Of a stretch of 64,000 nt of DNA, positions 17,804-27,340 are shown piece by piece. The stretch is from contig NZ_AP022565.1 in NCBI RefSeq assembly GCF_010727325.1, forward strand, positions 1,550,001 to 1,614,000. The letters are read 5' to 3'. The first letter of the stretch is position 1. Each line of letters starts with the position of its first letter. The position numbers and the translations under genes are program-made. The notes beneath the pieces are model-generated. The model searched no databases and was not told where the DNA came from. It saw nothing but the letters and a program-made list of their open reading frames with translations. The DNA comes from Mycolicibacterium alvei. GTDB lineage: Bacteria; Actinomycetota; Actinomycetes; Mycobacteriales; Mycobacteriaceae.

Positions 17804-20800
17804 TCAGCCCGGGCTGGCGGCCAGCTCCTGACCCCGCATCCGCTGCGAGATCACGGTGGTGATGCCGTCACCGCGCATGGTCACACCGTAGAGCGCGTCG
17901 GCGACCTCCATGGTGGCCTTCTGGTGGGTGATCACGATCAGCTGGGACTTCTCCCGCAGCTGCTCGAACAGGCTGATCAGCCGGCGCAGGTTCACATCGT
18001 CGAGCGCGGCCTCGACCTCATCCATCACGTAGAACGGGGACGGTCGGGCCCGGAAGATCGCCACCAGCATGGCTACTGCGGTCAATGACTTTTCACCGCC
18101 CGACAGCAGCGAAAGTCGCTTGATCTTCTTGCCCGGCGGCCTGGCCTCGACTTCGATTCCCGTGGTGAGCATGTCGGCAGGATTGGTCAGCAGCAGGCGC
18201 CCCTCACCACCGGGGAACAGGGTGGAGAACACCTGCTCGAACTCGCGTTCCACGTCGACGTAAGCCTCGGTGAACACCTGCAGAATCCGGGTATCGACAT
18301 CGGCGATCACGTCGAGCAGATCGCTTCGCGCGGCCTTGACGTCCTCAAGTTGTGTCGACAGGAAGTTGTAGCGTTCTTCCAGCGCCGCAAACTCTTCCAG
18401 GGCAAGCGGATTCACCCGCCCCAACTCCGACAGTTCGCGTTCGGCCTTCTTGGCCCGGCGCTCCTGCGTCGGCCTGTCGAACGGCATCGGCGCCGGCGCC
18501 ATGACCTGTTCACCCCGCTCACGCGCCTGCTCGTACTCCGTTATCTCCAAGTCGCTGGGCGGCAAAGCAATCTGCGGGCCGTACTCGGCGATCAGGTCTG
18601 CCGCGGGCATGCCGAACTGTTCGAGCACCTGCGCCTCGAGCTGCTCGATACGAAGTGATGCTTGCGCTTTGGCCATCTCGTCGCGGTGCAGCGAGTCAGT
18701 GAGAGTGGCGATCCGAGCGTTGAGTTCGGTGACGACCTCGCGCACCTGAGACAGCGACGTGGCGCGCAGTTGGCGCTCGGTGGCCAACTCGTCGCGCATC
18801 CGCGACGCCACCGCCACGACTGCGCTCAGCCGTTGGGCCACAACGCGTCCCGACTCGGACACGGCGGCGGCCACCTGGGCCGCGTGCGCACGGGCCTCGC
18901 GAGCCCGTTGCGCACGCTCCCGCGCCTCACGCTCTGCTGCGGCGGCCCGGCGCAATGAATCTGCCCGTCCGCGAACCGCATTCGCGCGTTCTTCGGCGGT
19001 GCGTACCGACAGCCGGGCCTCCACCTCGACCGAACGCGCCGCCTCAACGGCAGCTGTCGAGGTCTGGCGGTCCACCGGCTCGGCCTCGAACATCGGAAGC
19101 TGTTCAGCGTTGCGCAGCCGCGACTCGAGTTCGGCGAGTTCCTCGACGGTCTGGGCGCGTCCGCCCTCGAGTTCGTCGCGTTGGCGGATCAACCGCTGCC
19201 ACTCGTCCGAGGCACCGCGGGCATCCTGCCCCAGCCGGCCCAATTGCTCGTAGATCGCCGAAATCGCCGCGTCGGATTCGTTGAGCGCGGCCATCGCCTC
19301 TTCGGCCGACTCCTGGCGGGCAGCCTGCTCGGTCAATGCGCCCGACAATGCTGCCGCCAGCTCACCGGTCTGCCGCTCGGCGGCCTCCAGTTCGCGACGG
19401 GCCTTGTCGATCTCGGAACTGATCTCCAGTGTCGACGGTTTGCGGTCGGAACCGCCGCTGATCCAGCCGGCACCGACCAGATCACCGTCGGCGGTCACCG
19501 CGCGCAGGTCCGGGCGCGCCGAGACCAGCTGCACGCCGGCAGGCAGATCGGTCACCACCGCCACCCCGGCCAGCATCGCAGTGATGGCCCCCCGCAGGCG
19601 ATCCGGGACCGTGACCACGTCGTTGGCCCAGATCGCACCGTCGGGAAGCGCGCCCGACGGCGCCGAGCCGTTGACCTTCCAGTCTCCCAACAGCAGAGCT
19701 GCCCGCCCGCCGTCGGATTGTTTGAGCGCGGCGACGGCGGCAGCGGCCACCCCGAAATCCTCGGCGGCCAACGCATCGGCGGCCGCACCCAGAACTGTCG
19801 CCACCGCGACCTCGTGCCCCGGCTGGACCTTCAGGTACTCCCCGATGGTGCCGAAAAGCCCTGCGCCGCTGTGATTCTTCTGCAACCAGGCGGCACCGTC
19901 GCGTCGGTCCAGGCTGACCGAGAGCGCCTCGATCCGAGCCTGCAGCGAAGCGACCTGCCGTTCGGCGGCGCGCTCGGCCGACTGCAGTTCGGACACCCGT
20001 TCATCGGCCAGCCGCAGGGCCGCCACCGAGCGGTCGTGCTGCTCGTCCAGACCCACTTCACCGGCATCCAGTTCACCGACCCGGCTCTGCACGGTCTCGA
20101 ATTCAGCCTGGGCCAGTTGGGCTTTGGCGGCTGCTTCCTCGATGTTGACCGACATCCGCATGACCCCGTCGTCGATCGACTCGACGCGGGTACGCATCGT
20201 GTCGACCTGCCCGGCCAAGCGGGCCAGCCCTTCACGGCGATCGGCCTCGGCGCGGGCCGCAGCCAGGTGCGCCCGTTCGACCTCGGCGGCGAACTGCTCA
20301 CGCTCGGCCAGTTCGGCGCGGGCGCTCTCCAGAACGATCCGCGACTCCTCGAGCTCGCCGAGCAGCTCCATCTCCAGTTCGGCGACCTCGTCGGCCTCGG
20401 CTTCCAACGCCTCGGGATCCTGCCCGGTGGAAACCTCGGTCTCGGCCTCGAACAGCTGGGCCCGGTCGGTGGCGATCCGCACGGTGGCGCTCACTCGTTC
20501 GGCCAGCGCCGACGCCCGGAACCAGGTCTGTTGGGCGGCTTCGGCGCGGCGGGTCAGTTCGGCGACCGCGGCCTCGTGTGCCTGCAATTCGACGGTCGAG
20601 GCTTCCAGCCGAACGGTCGCCTCGTCGTGCTCGCGGCGCAACGTGGTCTCGGCCTGGTTGGTGTTGTGGAACTCGACCTGCCGTCTCACCAGGTCGTCGG
20701 CGGCCAGGCGCAGCCGGGCGTCGCGCAGATCGGCCTGAATCGTCGCCGCCCGCCGTGCCATCTCGGCCTGGCGGCCCAGCGGCTTGAGCTGACGGCGCAG

Positions 20801-21391
20801 CTCCGTGGTCAGATCGGTGAGGCGGGCCAGGTTCGCGGCCATCGAGTCGAGCTTGCGGACCGCTTTTTCCTTGCGTTTGCGGTGCTTGAGAACCCCGGCG
20901 GCCTCCTCGATGAAGGCGCGGCGGTCCTCGGGTCGCGACTCCAGGATCTCGGCGAGCTTGCCCTGCCCGACGATGACGTGCATCTCGCGGCCGATGCCGG
21001 AGTCGCTCAGCAACTCCTGGACATCCATCAATCGGCAACTGCTGCCGTTGATCTCGTATTCGCCGGCACCGTCACGGAACACGCGGCGGGTGATCGACAC
21101 CTCTGAGTACTCGATCGGCAGCGCGTTGTCCGAGTTGTCGATGGTCAGCGTCACCTCGGCCCGGCCCAGCGGCGCCCGTGAGGACGTGCCGGCGAAGATG
21201 ACGTCCTCCATTTTGCCGCCGCGCAGGGTTTTGGCGCCCTGCTCTCCCATCACCCAGGTCAGGGCGTCGACCACGTTCGACTTGCCCGATCCGTTGGGAC
21301 CGACGACGCACGTGATCCCGGGTTCGAAGCGCAGAGTCGTCGGCGAGGCGAAGGACTTGAAGCCCTTCAGCGTCAGACTCTTGAGGTGCAC
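17804..21391 (-). CDS. smc: Chromosome segregation ATPase SMC
   Basis: The condensin subunit SMC loops and compacts the chromosome together with ScpA and ScpB. The protein has 1195 residues. The head has Walker [15 protein letters not shown] from residue 31; two long coiled coils flank a hinge at about 510-650; and the C-terminal head half has the ABC signature [14 protein letters not shown] and Walker [14 protein letters not shown]. Length and layout are normal. It is followed on the opposite strand by a strong hairpin. The acylphosphatase gene lies 26 bases upstream. Confidence 0.97.
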   Translation of the reverse strand: MHLKSLTLKGFKSFASPTTLRFEPGITCVVGPNGSGKSNVVDALTWVMGEQGAKTLRGGKMEDVIFAGTSSRAPLGRAEVTLTIDNSDNALPIEYSEVSITRRVFRDGAGEYEINGSSCRLMDVQELLSDSGIGREMHVIVGQGKLAEILESRPEDRRAFIEEAAGVLKHRKRKEKAVRKLDSMAANLARLTDLTTELRRQLKPLGRQAEMARRAATIQADLRDARLRLAADDLVRRQVEFHNTNQAETTLRREHDEATVRLEASTVELQAHEAAVAELTRRAEAAQQTWFRASALAERVSATVRIATDRAQLFEAETEVSTGQDPEALEAEADEVAELEMELLGELEESRIVLESARAELAEREQFAAEVERAHLAAARAEADRREGLARLAGQVDTMRTRVESIDDGVMRMSVNIEEAAAKAQLAQAEFETVQSRVGELDAGEVGLDEQHDRSVAALRLADERVSELQSAERAAERQVASLQARIEALSVSLDRRDGAAWLQKNHSGAGLFGTIGEYLKVQPGHEVAVATVLGAAADALAAEDFGVAAAAVAALKQSDGGRAALLLGDWKVNGSAPSGALPDGAIWANDVVTVPDRLRGAITAMLAGVAVVTDLPAGVQLVSARPDLRAVTADGDLVGAGWISGGSDRKPSTLEISSEIDKARRELEAAERQTGELAAALSGALTEQAARQESAEEAMAALNESDAAISAIYEQLGRLGQDARGASDEWQRLIRQRDELEGGRAQTVEELAELESRLRNAEQLPMFEAEPVDRQTSTAAVEAARSVEVEARLSVRTAEERANAVRGRADSLRRAAAAEREARERAQRAREARAHAAQVAAAVSESGRVVAQRLSAVVAVASRMRDELATERQLRATSLSQVREVVTELNARIATLTDSLHRDEMAKAQASLRIEQLEAQVLEQFGMPAADLIAEYGPQIALPPSDLEITEYEQARERGEQVMAPAPMPFDRPTQERRAKKAERELSELGRVNPLALEEFAALEERYNFLSTQLEDVKAARSDLLDVIADVDTRILQVFTEAYVDVEREFEQVFSTLFPGGEGRLLLTNPADMLTTGIEVEARPPGKKIKRLSLLSGGEKSLTAVAMLVAIFRARPSPFYVMDEVEAALDDVNLRRLISLFEQLREKSQLIVITHQKATMEVADALYGVTMRGDGITTVISQRMRGQELAASPG

Positions 21392-21417
21392 GGCGACTTA
21401 CCCTACCGCCGACCCGG

Positions 21418-21726
21418 CTACCGTTCGTGAAACCCCGCCATCGTGGCGTCGGCATCCGCCCAATCTGCGACGACGTTATCGACCGAGCCCGGGGTCTGGC
21501 CGCTCTGGAGCAGCTCAAGCAATCGCTGACATTTCGCGCGTGGCCCCTGGGCCACCACATGCACCCGGCCGTCGGGCCGATTCGAAGCAAACCCGCACAG
21601 ACCGAGCTCCAGGGCACGGGATCGGGTCCACCACCGGAACCCCACGCCTTGCACATGACCGTGCACCCAGGCGCTCAGCCGCACCTCTGCATCGGGGTCA
21701 CCGGCGGGAAGGTCCGGTCCGGTCAT
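21418..21726 (-). CDS. acyP: Acylphosphatase
   Basis: A 102-residue acylphosphatase that hydrolyses carboxyl-phosphate bonds. The signature VHGHVQGVGFRWW carries the catalytic arginine, and the catalytic asparagine is in FASNRPDG. The ATG at 21726 overlaps the stop of the OsmC gene (ATGA), so the two are translationally coupled. The order OsmC-acyP-smc is conserved in mycobacteria. Confidence 0.93.
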   Translation of the reverse strand: MTGPDLPAGDPDAEVRLSAWVHGHVQGVGFRWWTRSRALELGLCGFASNRPDGRVHVVAQGPRAKCQRLLELLQSGQTPGSVDNVVADWADADATMAGFHER

Positions 21727-22130
21727 CGAGTGGCGACCTCGAACTTCACCTCGGTGCCGGATTTGAGGGTCCGGCCCACGGTGCAGACCGTCTCGATCGC
21801 GCGCTCGACGACGGTCAACAGCCGGGCTACCTCGGTCTCCGAAAGGCCCGACACGTCGATTTCGAGTTTCTCCTCCAGCAGCGGATAGCGCTCCTGCTCC
21901 CGGTCCGCCGGTCCCGATACCCGGATCGTCGCCGGATAGTCGTCCCCCAGACGCCGTCGCAGCGGCTGATCGCTGGACATTCCGCTGCACGCCGCGAGCG
22001 CGATCTTCATCAGCTCACCCGGAGTGAACACGCCCTCGACGTCCTCACTGCCCACGAGCACCTCTGCACCGCGCGAACTGCGTCCGACATAGCTGCGGAC
22101 ACCGGTGCGGTCAACCCAAAGTTCGGTCAT
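21723..22130 (-). CDS. OsmC-family protein
   Basis: A 135-residue OsmC/Ohr-fold protein, homologous by position to Rv2923c. The two redox cysteines of the family are present, in AACSGMSSD (about residue 48) and ETVCTVGRT (about 115). Members reduce organic hydroperoxides or act as osmotically induced thiol peroxidases. Its stop overlaps the acyP start. It is divergent from the PYG-repeat gene at 22266, and the 135 bases between them hold both promoters. Confidence 0.85.
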   Translation of the reverse strand: MTELWVDRTGVRSYVGRSSRGAEVLVGSEDVEGVFTPGELMKIALAACSGMSSDQPLRRRLGDDYPATIRVSGPADREQERYPLLEEKLEIDVSGLSETEVARLLTVVERAIETVCTVGRTLKSGTEVKFEVATR

Positions 22131-22265
22131 GCGGTATTTCTACACGTCGCGACACGCAGGTGTTCCAGGGGCAATTGCCTGCTGATCGGCCAACGCCCCG
22201 TTGCAGGCGGCGGCGACCCGGGCAGCGACGATAGACTCGGCACACCGACTTCGCCGAGGAGCACC

Positions 22266-23063
22266 GTGACCTATCCGCCGAGCAATCAGCCCACCCCGCC
22301 ATCGGGCGCGCCCGGGCCATGGCAGCCATACCAGCAGGGCGGGCCTGAGGGATATCCGAACACTGCCGGAAACCCCGAGCAGCCGTACGGCTCCCCCTAC
22401 GGAGCACCTCAGCAGCCGCAACAGCCTTACGGCGCACCGTATGGAGCGCCGCAACAGCCCCAGCCTCCGTACGGTGCGCCGTACGGAGGACCCCAGCCCT
22501 ACGGTGCGCCCCAGCCATACGGAGTGCCCTACGGAGGCCAGCAGCCCTACGGTGCGCCGCAGCAGCCGTACGGATACCCCACCCCCCAGCCGCCCGGCGG
22601 CGGCAACCGCAAGTGGTGGGCGATCGGCGGCGCTGTGCTGGGTGCGCTGATCTTGGTCGGCGGCGTCGCGATCTTCGCGTTGAAGGGCGATTCGGGTTCG
22701 AGCGGGGACCGCAGTGCCGCGGGCTCATCGCAATCCTCCGGCGTCAGCGATGCCGAGCAGGAGGTGCGGGATTTCCTCGATGAGGTGATGTCGAGTTCCA
22801 GTGACCTCAGCGAAGCCCTGCCCTATTTCTGCCAGGCCGACCAGAAACTGTTCGACAAGATCGGCGGTCTGGATGCGATCGATATTCCGAAGACCACCTC
22901 TTCCAGCGGGTCGGCGGAGATCTCCAAGATCACGGTGAACGGCAACAAGGCCGTCGTCGAAATCTCGAGCAGCGCGGGTCCCGGCAAGTTGTACCTGCGC
23001 AAGGAAAGCGGATCGTGGAAGATCTGCATGTCCGACATGCCGGGGATGCCCAGCATTCCTTGA
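22266..23063 (+). CDS. PYG-repeat single-pass membrane protein
   Basis: A 265-residue protein from GTG 22266 with a GAGGAG site. Residues 1-112 are low complexity, with eleven PYG units (mostly QPYGAP) between residues 40 and 103. A transmembrane helix follows (about 117-138, WAIGGAVLGALILVGGVAIF), then a Ser-rich stretch and an outer domain of about 115 residues with two cysteines (PYFCQ, WKICM) that could form a disulfide. The outer domain looks like the small NTF2-like/DUF4878 modules seen in other mycobacterial Pro-rich membrane proteins. Function is unknown. The gene is absent between the OsmC gene and fpg in M. tuberculosis. The open frame extends far upstream across smc, but that part is antisense noise. 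Confidence 0.75.
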   Translation: MTYPPSNQPTPPSGAPGPWQPYQQGGPEGYPNTAGNPEQPYGSPYGAPQQPQQPYGAPYGAPQQPQPPYGAPYGGPQPYGAPQPYGVPYGGQQPYGAPQQPYGYPTPQPPGGGNRKWWAIGGAVLGALILVGGVAIFALKGDSGSSGDRSAAGSSQSSGVSDAEQEVRDFLDEVMSSSSDLSEALPYFCQADQKLFDKIGGLDAIDIPKTTSSSGSAEISKITVNGNKAVVEISSSAGPGKLYLRKESGSWKICMSDMPGMPSIP

Positions 23064-23085
23064 TCCGTTCCGGGTACGGCTCGCA

Positions 23086-23107
23086 TCAGCCCCGGGGACG
23101 GGGCTGA
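23086..23107. terminator. Hairpin overlapping the fpg stop
   Basis: TCAGCCCCG (23086-23094) and CGGGGCTGA (23099-23107) form a perfect nine-base-pair stem with a GGGA loop. It overlaps the last codons and stop of fpg and lies 22 bases after the PYG-repeat gene, so it may end that transcript. Confidence 0.5.
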
Positions 23108-23952
23108 CATCTCGGGCAGTAGAACGATGACCGGTTCATGAACTTGTCGCGGCGCATCACCGCGCCGCACCGCCGGCACGGCTCCCCTTCGCGGCCGTAG
23201 GCATCCAAAGACCGTTCGAAGTAACCGGATTCGCCGTTGACGTTCACATACAGCGAGTCGAACGACGTGCCGCCCTGGCTCAGCGCATCGGTCATCACCG
23301 CAGCGGCGGCGTCGAGCACCTCGCCCAATCGGCGGCGCGGCAGCTGCGCGGCGGTCCTGGCTCCGTTGACCTTGGTCCGCCACAGTGCCTCGTCGGCGTA
23401 GATGTTGCCGATACCCGACACCACGGTCTGGTCGAGCAGCTGGCGTTTGATCTCAGAGTGTTTGCGCCGCAACACCTCAACCACACGGTCGCGATCGAAG
23501 CGGGGGTCGAGCGGATCGCGTGCCACGTGCGCGACCGGTTGGGGCACGGCGGTACCGTCGACCGTCACCAATTCGGCCAGCTGCCAGCCGCCGAAGGTAC
23601 GTTGGTCGACGAAACTCAAGGCCGTGCCGTCATCGAGCACGGCGGCGATCCGCAGATGCCGGTCGTCACGGATCGGCCCGAGCAACATCTGGCCGCTCAT
23701 GCCCAGATGCACCACCAAGGCTTCGGTCTCGTCCTGGCCGTCGTCGTCGGCCAGCGTCAACCAGAGGTACTTGCCGCGACGTCCGGTTCCGGTGATCCGG
23801 GCCCCCAACAGGCGGGCGGTCAGGTCAGCAGGACCGGCCTCGTGACGGCGTACGGAACGCGGATGATGCACACGTACCGCCGAAATCGATTTGCCCGCAA
23901 CATGTTCCTGCAAGCCACGGCGGACTACCTCTACCTCGGGCAATTCGGGCAT
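23086..23952 (-). CDS. mutM: Formamidopyrimidine-DNA glycosylase
   Basis: MutM/Fpg removes 8-oxoguanine and formamidopyrimidines from DNA and cleaves the strand by beta,delta-elimination. The 288-residue protein begins [13 protein letters not shown]2 becomes the N-terminal nucleophile and E3 is catalytic. The helix-two-turn-helix [17 protein letters not shown] is present, and the C-terminal zinc finger has its four cysteines (CRRCG and CPRCQ). It lies six bases after rnc in the DUF177-rnc-fpg operon. Confidence 0.97.
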   Translation of the reverse strand: MPELPEVEVVRRGLQEHVAGKSISAVRVHHPRSVRRHEAGPADLTARLLGARITGTGRRGKYLWLTLADDDGQDETEALVVHLGMSGQMLLGPIRDDRHLRIAAVLDDGTALSFVDQRTFGGWQLAELVTVDGTAVPQPVAHVARDPLDPRFDRDRVVEVLRRKHSEIKRQLLDQTVVSGIGNIYADEALWRTKVNGARTAAQLPRRRLGEVLDAAAAVMTDALSQGGTSFDSLYVNVNGESGYFERSLDAYGREGEPCRRCGAVMRRDKFMNRSSFYCPRCQPRPRG

Positions 23953-23958
23953 CGGTGC

Positions 23959-24651
23959 TCACGCATCGTCGAGTGCGGTCCAGGCCGCGGCCGCAGCCTT
24001 GAGCTCGGCCTCTTTCTTGTTGCGCCCCACGCCTCTGCCGTATTCGACATCGGCGACCACCACGGTCGCCGAGAATTCCTTGTCGTGATCCGGCCCGGTG
24101 GAGGTCACGACGTAGTTGGGGGCACCGAGCCCACGTGAGGCGGTCAGCTCCTGCAGGCTGCTCTTCCAGTCCAGCCCGGCCCCGAGCGTCGGCGCGGTAT
24201 CGAGAAGCTCACTGAACAACCGCAGGATGACCTCACGGCTGGTGGTCAGGCCGTGCTCCAGATAGATTGCCCCGAGCAGAGATTCGACTCCATCGGCGAG
24301 AATGCTGGACTTGTCGGCGCCACCGGAATTCTCTTCCCCCTTGCCCAGCAGCAGGTGACTGCCGAGGCCGCCCTCGGTGAGCCCGCGGCCGACATCGGCC
24401 AGCGCCTGGGTGTTGACGATGCTGGCGCGAAGCTTCGCCAGATCACCCTCGGAGCGTTCGGGGTGGCGGTGGTAGAGCTCCTCGGTGATCGTCAACCCCA
24501 GCACGGCGTCGCCGAGAAACTCCAGCCGCTCGTTGGTTGGCAGGCCACCGTTCTCGTAGGAGTAGCTGCGATGCGTCAACGCGATGGTGAGCAGACCGGA
24601 GGGAAGGTCGATGCCGAGCGCCTCCAGCAGCGCCGTGTGCGAATCGGTCAC
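23959..24651 (-). CDS. rnc: Ribonuclease III
   Basis: RNase III cleaves double-stranded RNA, including the 16S and 23S precursors. The protein has 230 residues. The signature [13 protein letters not shown] carries the catalytic acidic residues, [15 protein letters not shown] the second set, and the C-terminal dsRNA-binding domain ends [18 protein letters not shown]. The GTG start at 24651 overlaps the stop of DUF177 (GTGA). Confidence 0.97.
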   Translation of the reverse strand: MTDSHTALLEALGIDLPSGLLTIALTHRSYSYENGGLPTNERLEFLGDAVLGLTITEELYHRHPERSEGDLAKLRASIVNTQALADVGRGLTEGGLGSHLLLGKGEENSGGADKSSILADGVESLLGAIYLEHGLTTSREVILRLFSELLDTAPTLGAGLDWKSSLQELTASRGLGAPNYVVTSTGPDHDKEFSATVVVADVEYGRGVGRNKKEAELKAAAAAWTALDDA

Positions 24652-25265
24652 TCGGCGCCTCCGGGCTCCTCGTCATCGGGCAGCAACGCAGCCAGCTTGG
24701 CCCAGCGGGGATCGATCTTGTCGTGGTGATGCCCGGGCTCTGCGGTGTCCAGCGCGACCCCGCAGTCGGGGCACAAGCCCGGGCAGTCCGGACGGCACAA
24801 CGGGGAAAACGGCAACGCCAACCCGACGGCGTCGATGATCGGCTGTTCCAGATCGACGGTGTCGGACTGACCGGAGGCGCCCACCCGGCCCAACTCGTCG
24901 GCCTCGGTGGTCTCGTCGGTGGCGCTGTCCGGGTACGCGTACAGCTCGGTGAGGTCGATCTCGACGTCACCGGCGACCGCGGTCAGGCAGCGTGAGCATT
25001 CACCGACAGTGGGAGCCGAAACGGTTCCGCTGACCAGCACACCCTCCGAAACCGACTGCAGCTGCAGATCGAGCGCGAGGGGCGCACCTTTCTCGATGGC
25101 GACCAACTCGGCCCCGATCCGCACCGGACTCGGCACCGTCTCCTGGTAGGCCAGAAACGAACCCGGCCGTCGGCCCAGCCGAGCGACGTCGATCACCAGC
25201 GGCGATCGGGAATCACTACGCCTTTCAGGCCGTCTGCGCCCAGCTGATCTCGCATGCGTCGACAT
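24648..25265 (-). CDS. DUF177 (YceD) family protein
   Basis: A 205-residue YceD-family protein, homologous by position to Rv2926c. The family is implicated in 23S rRNA or ribosomal RNA accumulation. Cysteines in ECSRCL and in [13 protein letters not shown] suggest metal binding. In many bacteria the next gene is rpmF (L32); here it is rnc, to which it is coupled by a four-base overlap. Confidence 0.87.
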   Translation of the reverse strand: MSTHARSAGRRRPERRSDSRSPLVIDVARLGRRPGSFLAYQETVPSPVRIGAELVAIEKGAPLALDLQLQSVSEGVLVSGTVSAPTVGECSRCLTAVAGDVEIDLTELYAYPDSATDETTEADELGRVGASGQSDTVDLEQPIIDAVGLALPFSPLCRPDCPGLCPDCGVALDTAEPGHHHDKIDPRWAKLAALLPDDEEPGGAE

Positions 25266-25332
25266 GCATCAATCCTACGGCGGCGTCAGAACGCCCCACG
25301 ACGCAGTGCACCGACCCCGTGACCCACCGTCG

Positions 25333-26070
25333 TCAGCGGGTCGCGTAGTCGTGCGTTCCCGCGGTCGTGCGCAACTGGTGACGTCCGCGCCCGACAGAGC
25401 GCAGCGTGCCGTTGAGGAAGTCCTCGAACTCGGCCAGTTTGCTGTCGACGTAGATGTCGCACTCGCCGCGCAACCGGTCGGCTTCGGCGTGCGCTGCATC
25501 GACGAGACGGGTGGCCTCGGCGGTCGCCGTCGAGACGATCTCGGTCTGAGACACCAGACGCTGCTGCTCCTTGATGCCCTCCTGCACGGCCTTCTCGTAG
25601 GAAATGTTGCCGTTCTCGGTCAGGCGATCGGCCTCGGCCTTGGCCCGGCCCGTGCTCGCCTCGTATTCCCGCTTGGCCGCGGCCGCGAGCCGCGCCGACT
25701 CTTCGCGCGCCTCCCCGACCATGCGTTCGCTGTGCTGACGGGCCTCGGCGACCATCCGGTCGGCCTGCGCCTTCGCATCGGCCAGCAGCCGGTCGGCCTC
25801 GCCCCTGGCGTGATTGAGCATGCCGTCGGCATCGGCGTTCGATTTGCCCATCACCGACTCGCAGTGTTCCTTGGCTTCGCGCAACAGCGAATCGCGCGCA
25901 TCCAGCACATCCTGCGCGTCGTCGAGCTCACCGGGGATCGCATCCTTGATGTCGTCGATCAGCTCGAGGACATCACCGCGGGGCACCACGCAGCCAGCGG
26001 TCATCGGCACACCACGCGCTTCTTCAACGATCGCGCCGAGCTCGTCGAGCGCTTCAAAAACTCGGTACAC
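25333..26070 (-). CDS. sepIVA: Septation protein SepIVA
   Basis: A 245-residue DivIVA-like coiled-coil protein. From GTG 26070 the N-terminus VYRVFEALDELGAIVEEARG is the small conserved head, and the remainder is a long Ala/Glu/Arg heptad coiled coil (about 60-215). In mycobacteria the Rv2927c homologue SepIVA is essential for septation and polar growth. The frame opens further upstream, but this start gives the known length. Its upstream neighbour in M. tuberculosis is the PDIM locus, which is missing here. Confidence 0.9.
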   Translation of the reverse strand: MYRVFEALDELGAIVEEARGVPMTAGCVVPRGDVLELIDDIKDAIPGELDDAQDVLDARDSLLREAKEHCESVMGKSNADADGMLNHARGEADRLLADAKAQADRMVAEARQHSERMVGEAREESARLAAAAKREYEASTGRAKAEADRLTENGNISYEKAVQEGIKEQQRLVSQTEIVSTATAEATRLVDAAHAEADRLRGECDIYVDSKLAEFEDFLNGTLRSVGRGRHQLRTTAGTHDYATR

Positions 26071-26256
26071 GGCAAAACCCTCCAGGTCGTCGTTGTCAGT
26101 GACCAGTGTGCCTGGTGTTACGCCTGTGACTTGGGAGCGCAATCGGTGTGTCGCCGATGGGCTTGTTCGTCCGTGTTTGCCCACGTTCGCCGCCCAACCT
26201 GAACTTATGTGCCAAATGTCGGCGAAATCTCGCACACGAGCTCAGATTGGTGAGCG
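26071..26256. other. sepIVA-coaD junction (PDIM/PGL locus absent)
   Basis: These 186 bases separate sepIVA from coaD. In M. tuberculosis the same two genes are separated by the large PDIM and phenolic glycolipid locus (tesA, pps, drr, mas, mmpL7 and others, about Rv2928-Rv2964). No remnant of those genes, no insertion-sequence end and no long repeat is visible here. The promoter of sepIVA must lie in it. Confidence 0.75.
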
Positions 26257-26733
26257 TCAGCGGCTGAGCTTCTCCTGCAACCTGCGGTTGACCGGCTCGG
26301 GAAGCAACGCCGAGACGTCGCCGCCCAGGGATGCGACCTCCTTGGCCAGCGACGAGGACACGAACGAGTACTGCGGTGTGGTGGCGACGAAGAACGTGTC
26401 GACACCGGCCACATGCTTGTTCATCTGAGCCATCTGCAGCTCGTACTCGAAGTCGGTGCCGGTGCGCAGGCCCTTGACGATCGCGGTCAGACCGCGCGTC
26501 TGGACGAAGTCGACGACCAGGCCCTGCCCGGCCTCGACCCGCAGATTCGGCAGGTGTGTGGTCGATTCGACGATCATCGCGATGCGCTCGTCGAGATCGA
26601 ACATGCCCTTCTTGTTGGGATTCACCAGGATCGCCACCACGACCTCATCGAACTGCACCGCCGCCCGCTCGAAGATGTCGATATGGCCAAGGGTGACCGG
26701 GTCGAAGGAGCCGGGACATACCGCGCCACTCAT
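26257..26733 (-). CDS. coaD: Phosphopantetheine adenylyltransferase
   Basis: CoaD makes dephospho-CoA from phosphopantetheine and ATP in CoA synthesis. The protein has 158 residues from ATG 26733. The nucleotidyltransferase motif [15 protein letters not shown] is at the N-terminus, and the C-terminal ATP-binding [13 protein letters not shown] is present. An upstream in-frame start at 26808 was rejected as non-conserved. It follows rsmD by about 40 bases, the usual pairing. Confidence 0.96.
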   Translation of the reverse strand: MSGAVCPGSFDPVTLGHIDIFERAAVQFDEVVVAILVNPNKKGMFDLDERIAMIVESTTHLPNLRVEAGQGLVVDFVQTRGLTAIVKGLRTGTDFEYELQMAQMNKHVAGVDTFFVATTPQYSFVSSSLAKEVASLGGDVSALLPEPVNRRLQEKLSR

Positions 26734-26773
26734 GGGTGACGACGGTACAGGCCCGGCCGCCACACCCGCGCCG

Positions 26774-27340
26774 CTAGCCCACTTCGGCGAGTTCGACGCG
26801 GGTGTCACCGTAGCGCCGGGCGCTCAACACATCCCAGCCGTCCGGCCAGCTCACCGGTTGGCTCGACGACCGCCGCTCCACCAGGACGAGGGTGCCCGCG
26901 GCCACCCAACCGGCAGCGGCCAACACCGTCAGCATCGCGTCGACCGCGGCGTCACCGAGGTCGTACGGCGGGTCGGCGAACACCAGATCGACCGGACGCG
27001 TCGCACCCCCGGCCAACACCGAGTCCACAGTGCCCCGGCGTACCGCGGCGTTGCGGACGCCCAGCGCAGTGATGTTCTCGGCGATGACGGCGGCTGCCCG
27101 GGCATCCGACTCGACGAAGGTGGCCGAGGTCGCACCACGCGAAAGCGCCTCCAGGCCAAGCGCTCCCGAACCCGCGTACAGGTCCAGCACCGACAACCCG
27201 GTGAAATCCAGCCGCGCCGTCAAGGCGTTGAACACCGCCTCCCTGACCCGATCGGAGGTGGGGCGGGTACCCAGACCGGATTGGTGCTGGGGCACTCTAA
27301 GCCGGCGGCCACCGAGTGCCCCCGCGATGATGCGGGTCAG
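26774..27340 (-). CDS. rsmD: 16S rRNA (guanine-N2) methyltransferase RsmD, probable CTG start
   Basis: RsmD methylates G966 of 16S rRNA. SAM-binding [15 protein letters not shown] and the catalytic ADPPYD are clear. The first standard start in frame is GTG 27295 (173 residues), but the conserved RsmD N-terminus [15 protein letters not shown] is encoded upstream of it. No ATG, GTG or TTG occurs between there and the in-frame stop at 27398-27400. A CTG at 27340 fits exactly: it overlaps the pyruvate carboxylase stop as CTGA, has GGGGG seven bases upstream, and gives 188 residues, the length I recall for the M. tuberculosis protein. I therefore place the start at 27340; automatic calls will probably use 27295. 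Confidence 0.8.
   Translation of the reverse strand: MTRIIAGALGGRRLRVPQHQSGLGTRPTSDRVREAVFNALTARLDFTGLSVLDLYAGSGALGLEALSRGATSATFVESDARAAAVIAENITALGVRNAAVRRGTVDSVLAGGATRPVDLVFADPPYDLGDAAVDAMLTVLAAAGWVAAGTLVLVERRSSSQPVSWPDGWDVLSARRYGDTRVELAEVG

Noticed and set aside
19181..21106. 641-codon open frame on the plus strand
   Set aside because: It lies wholly antisense to smc and is an artefact of high GC codon use; no recognisable domain.
20805..22265. Long upstream extension of the PYG-repeat gene
   Set aside because: It crosses smc, acyP and the OsmC gene antisense. The GTG at 22266 with GAGGAG gives the real start.
22378..22580. Tandem DNA repeat that could suggest a regulatory array
   Set aside because: It is the coding sequence of the PYG units, in frame and on the gene strand.
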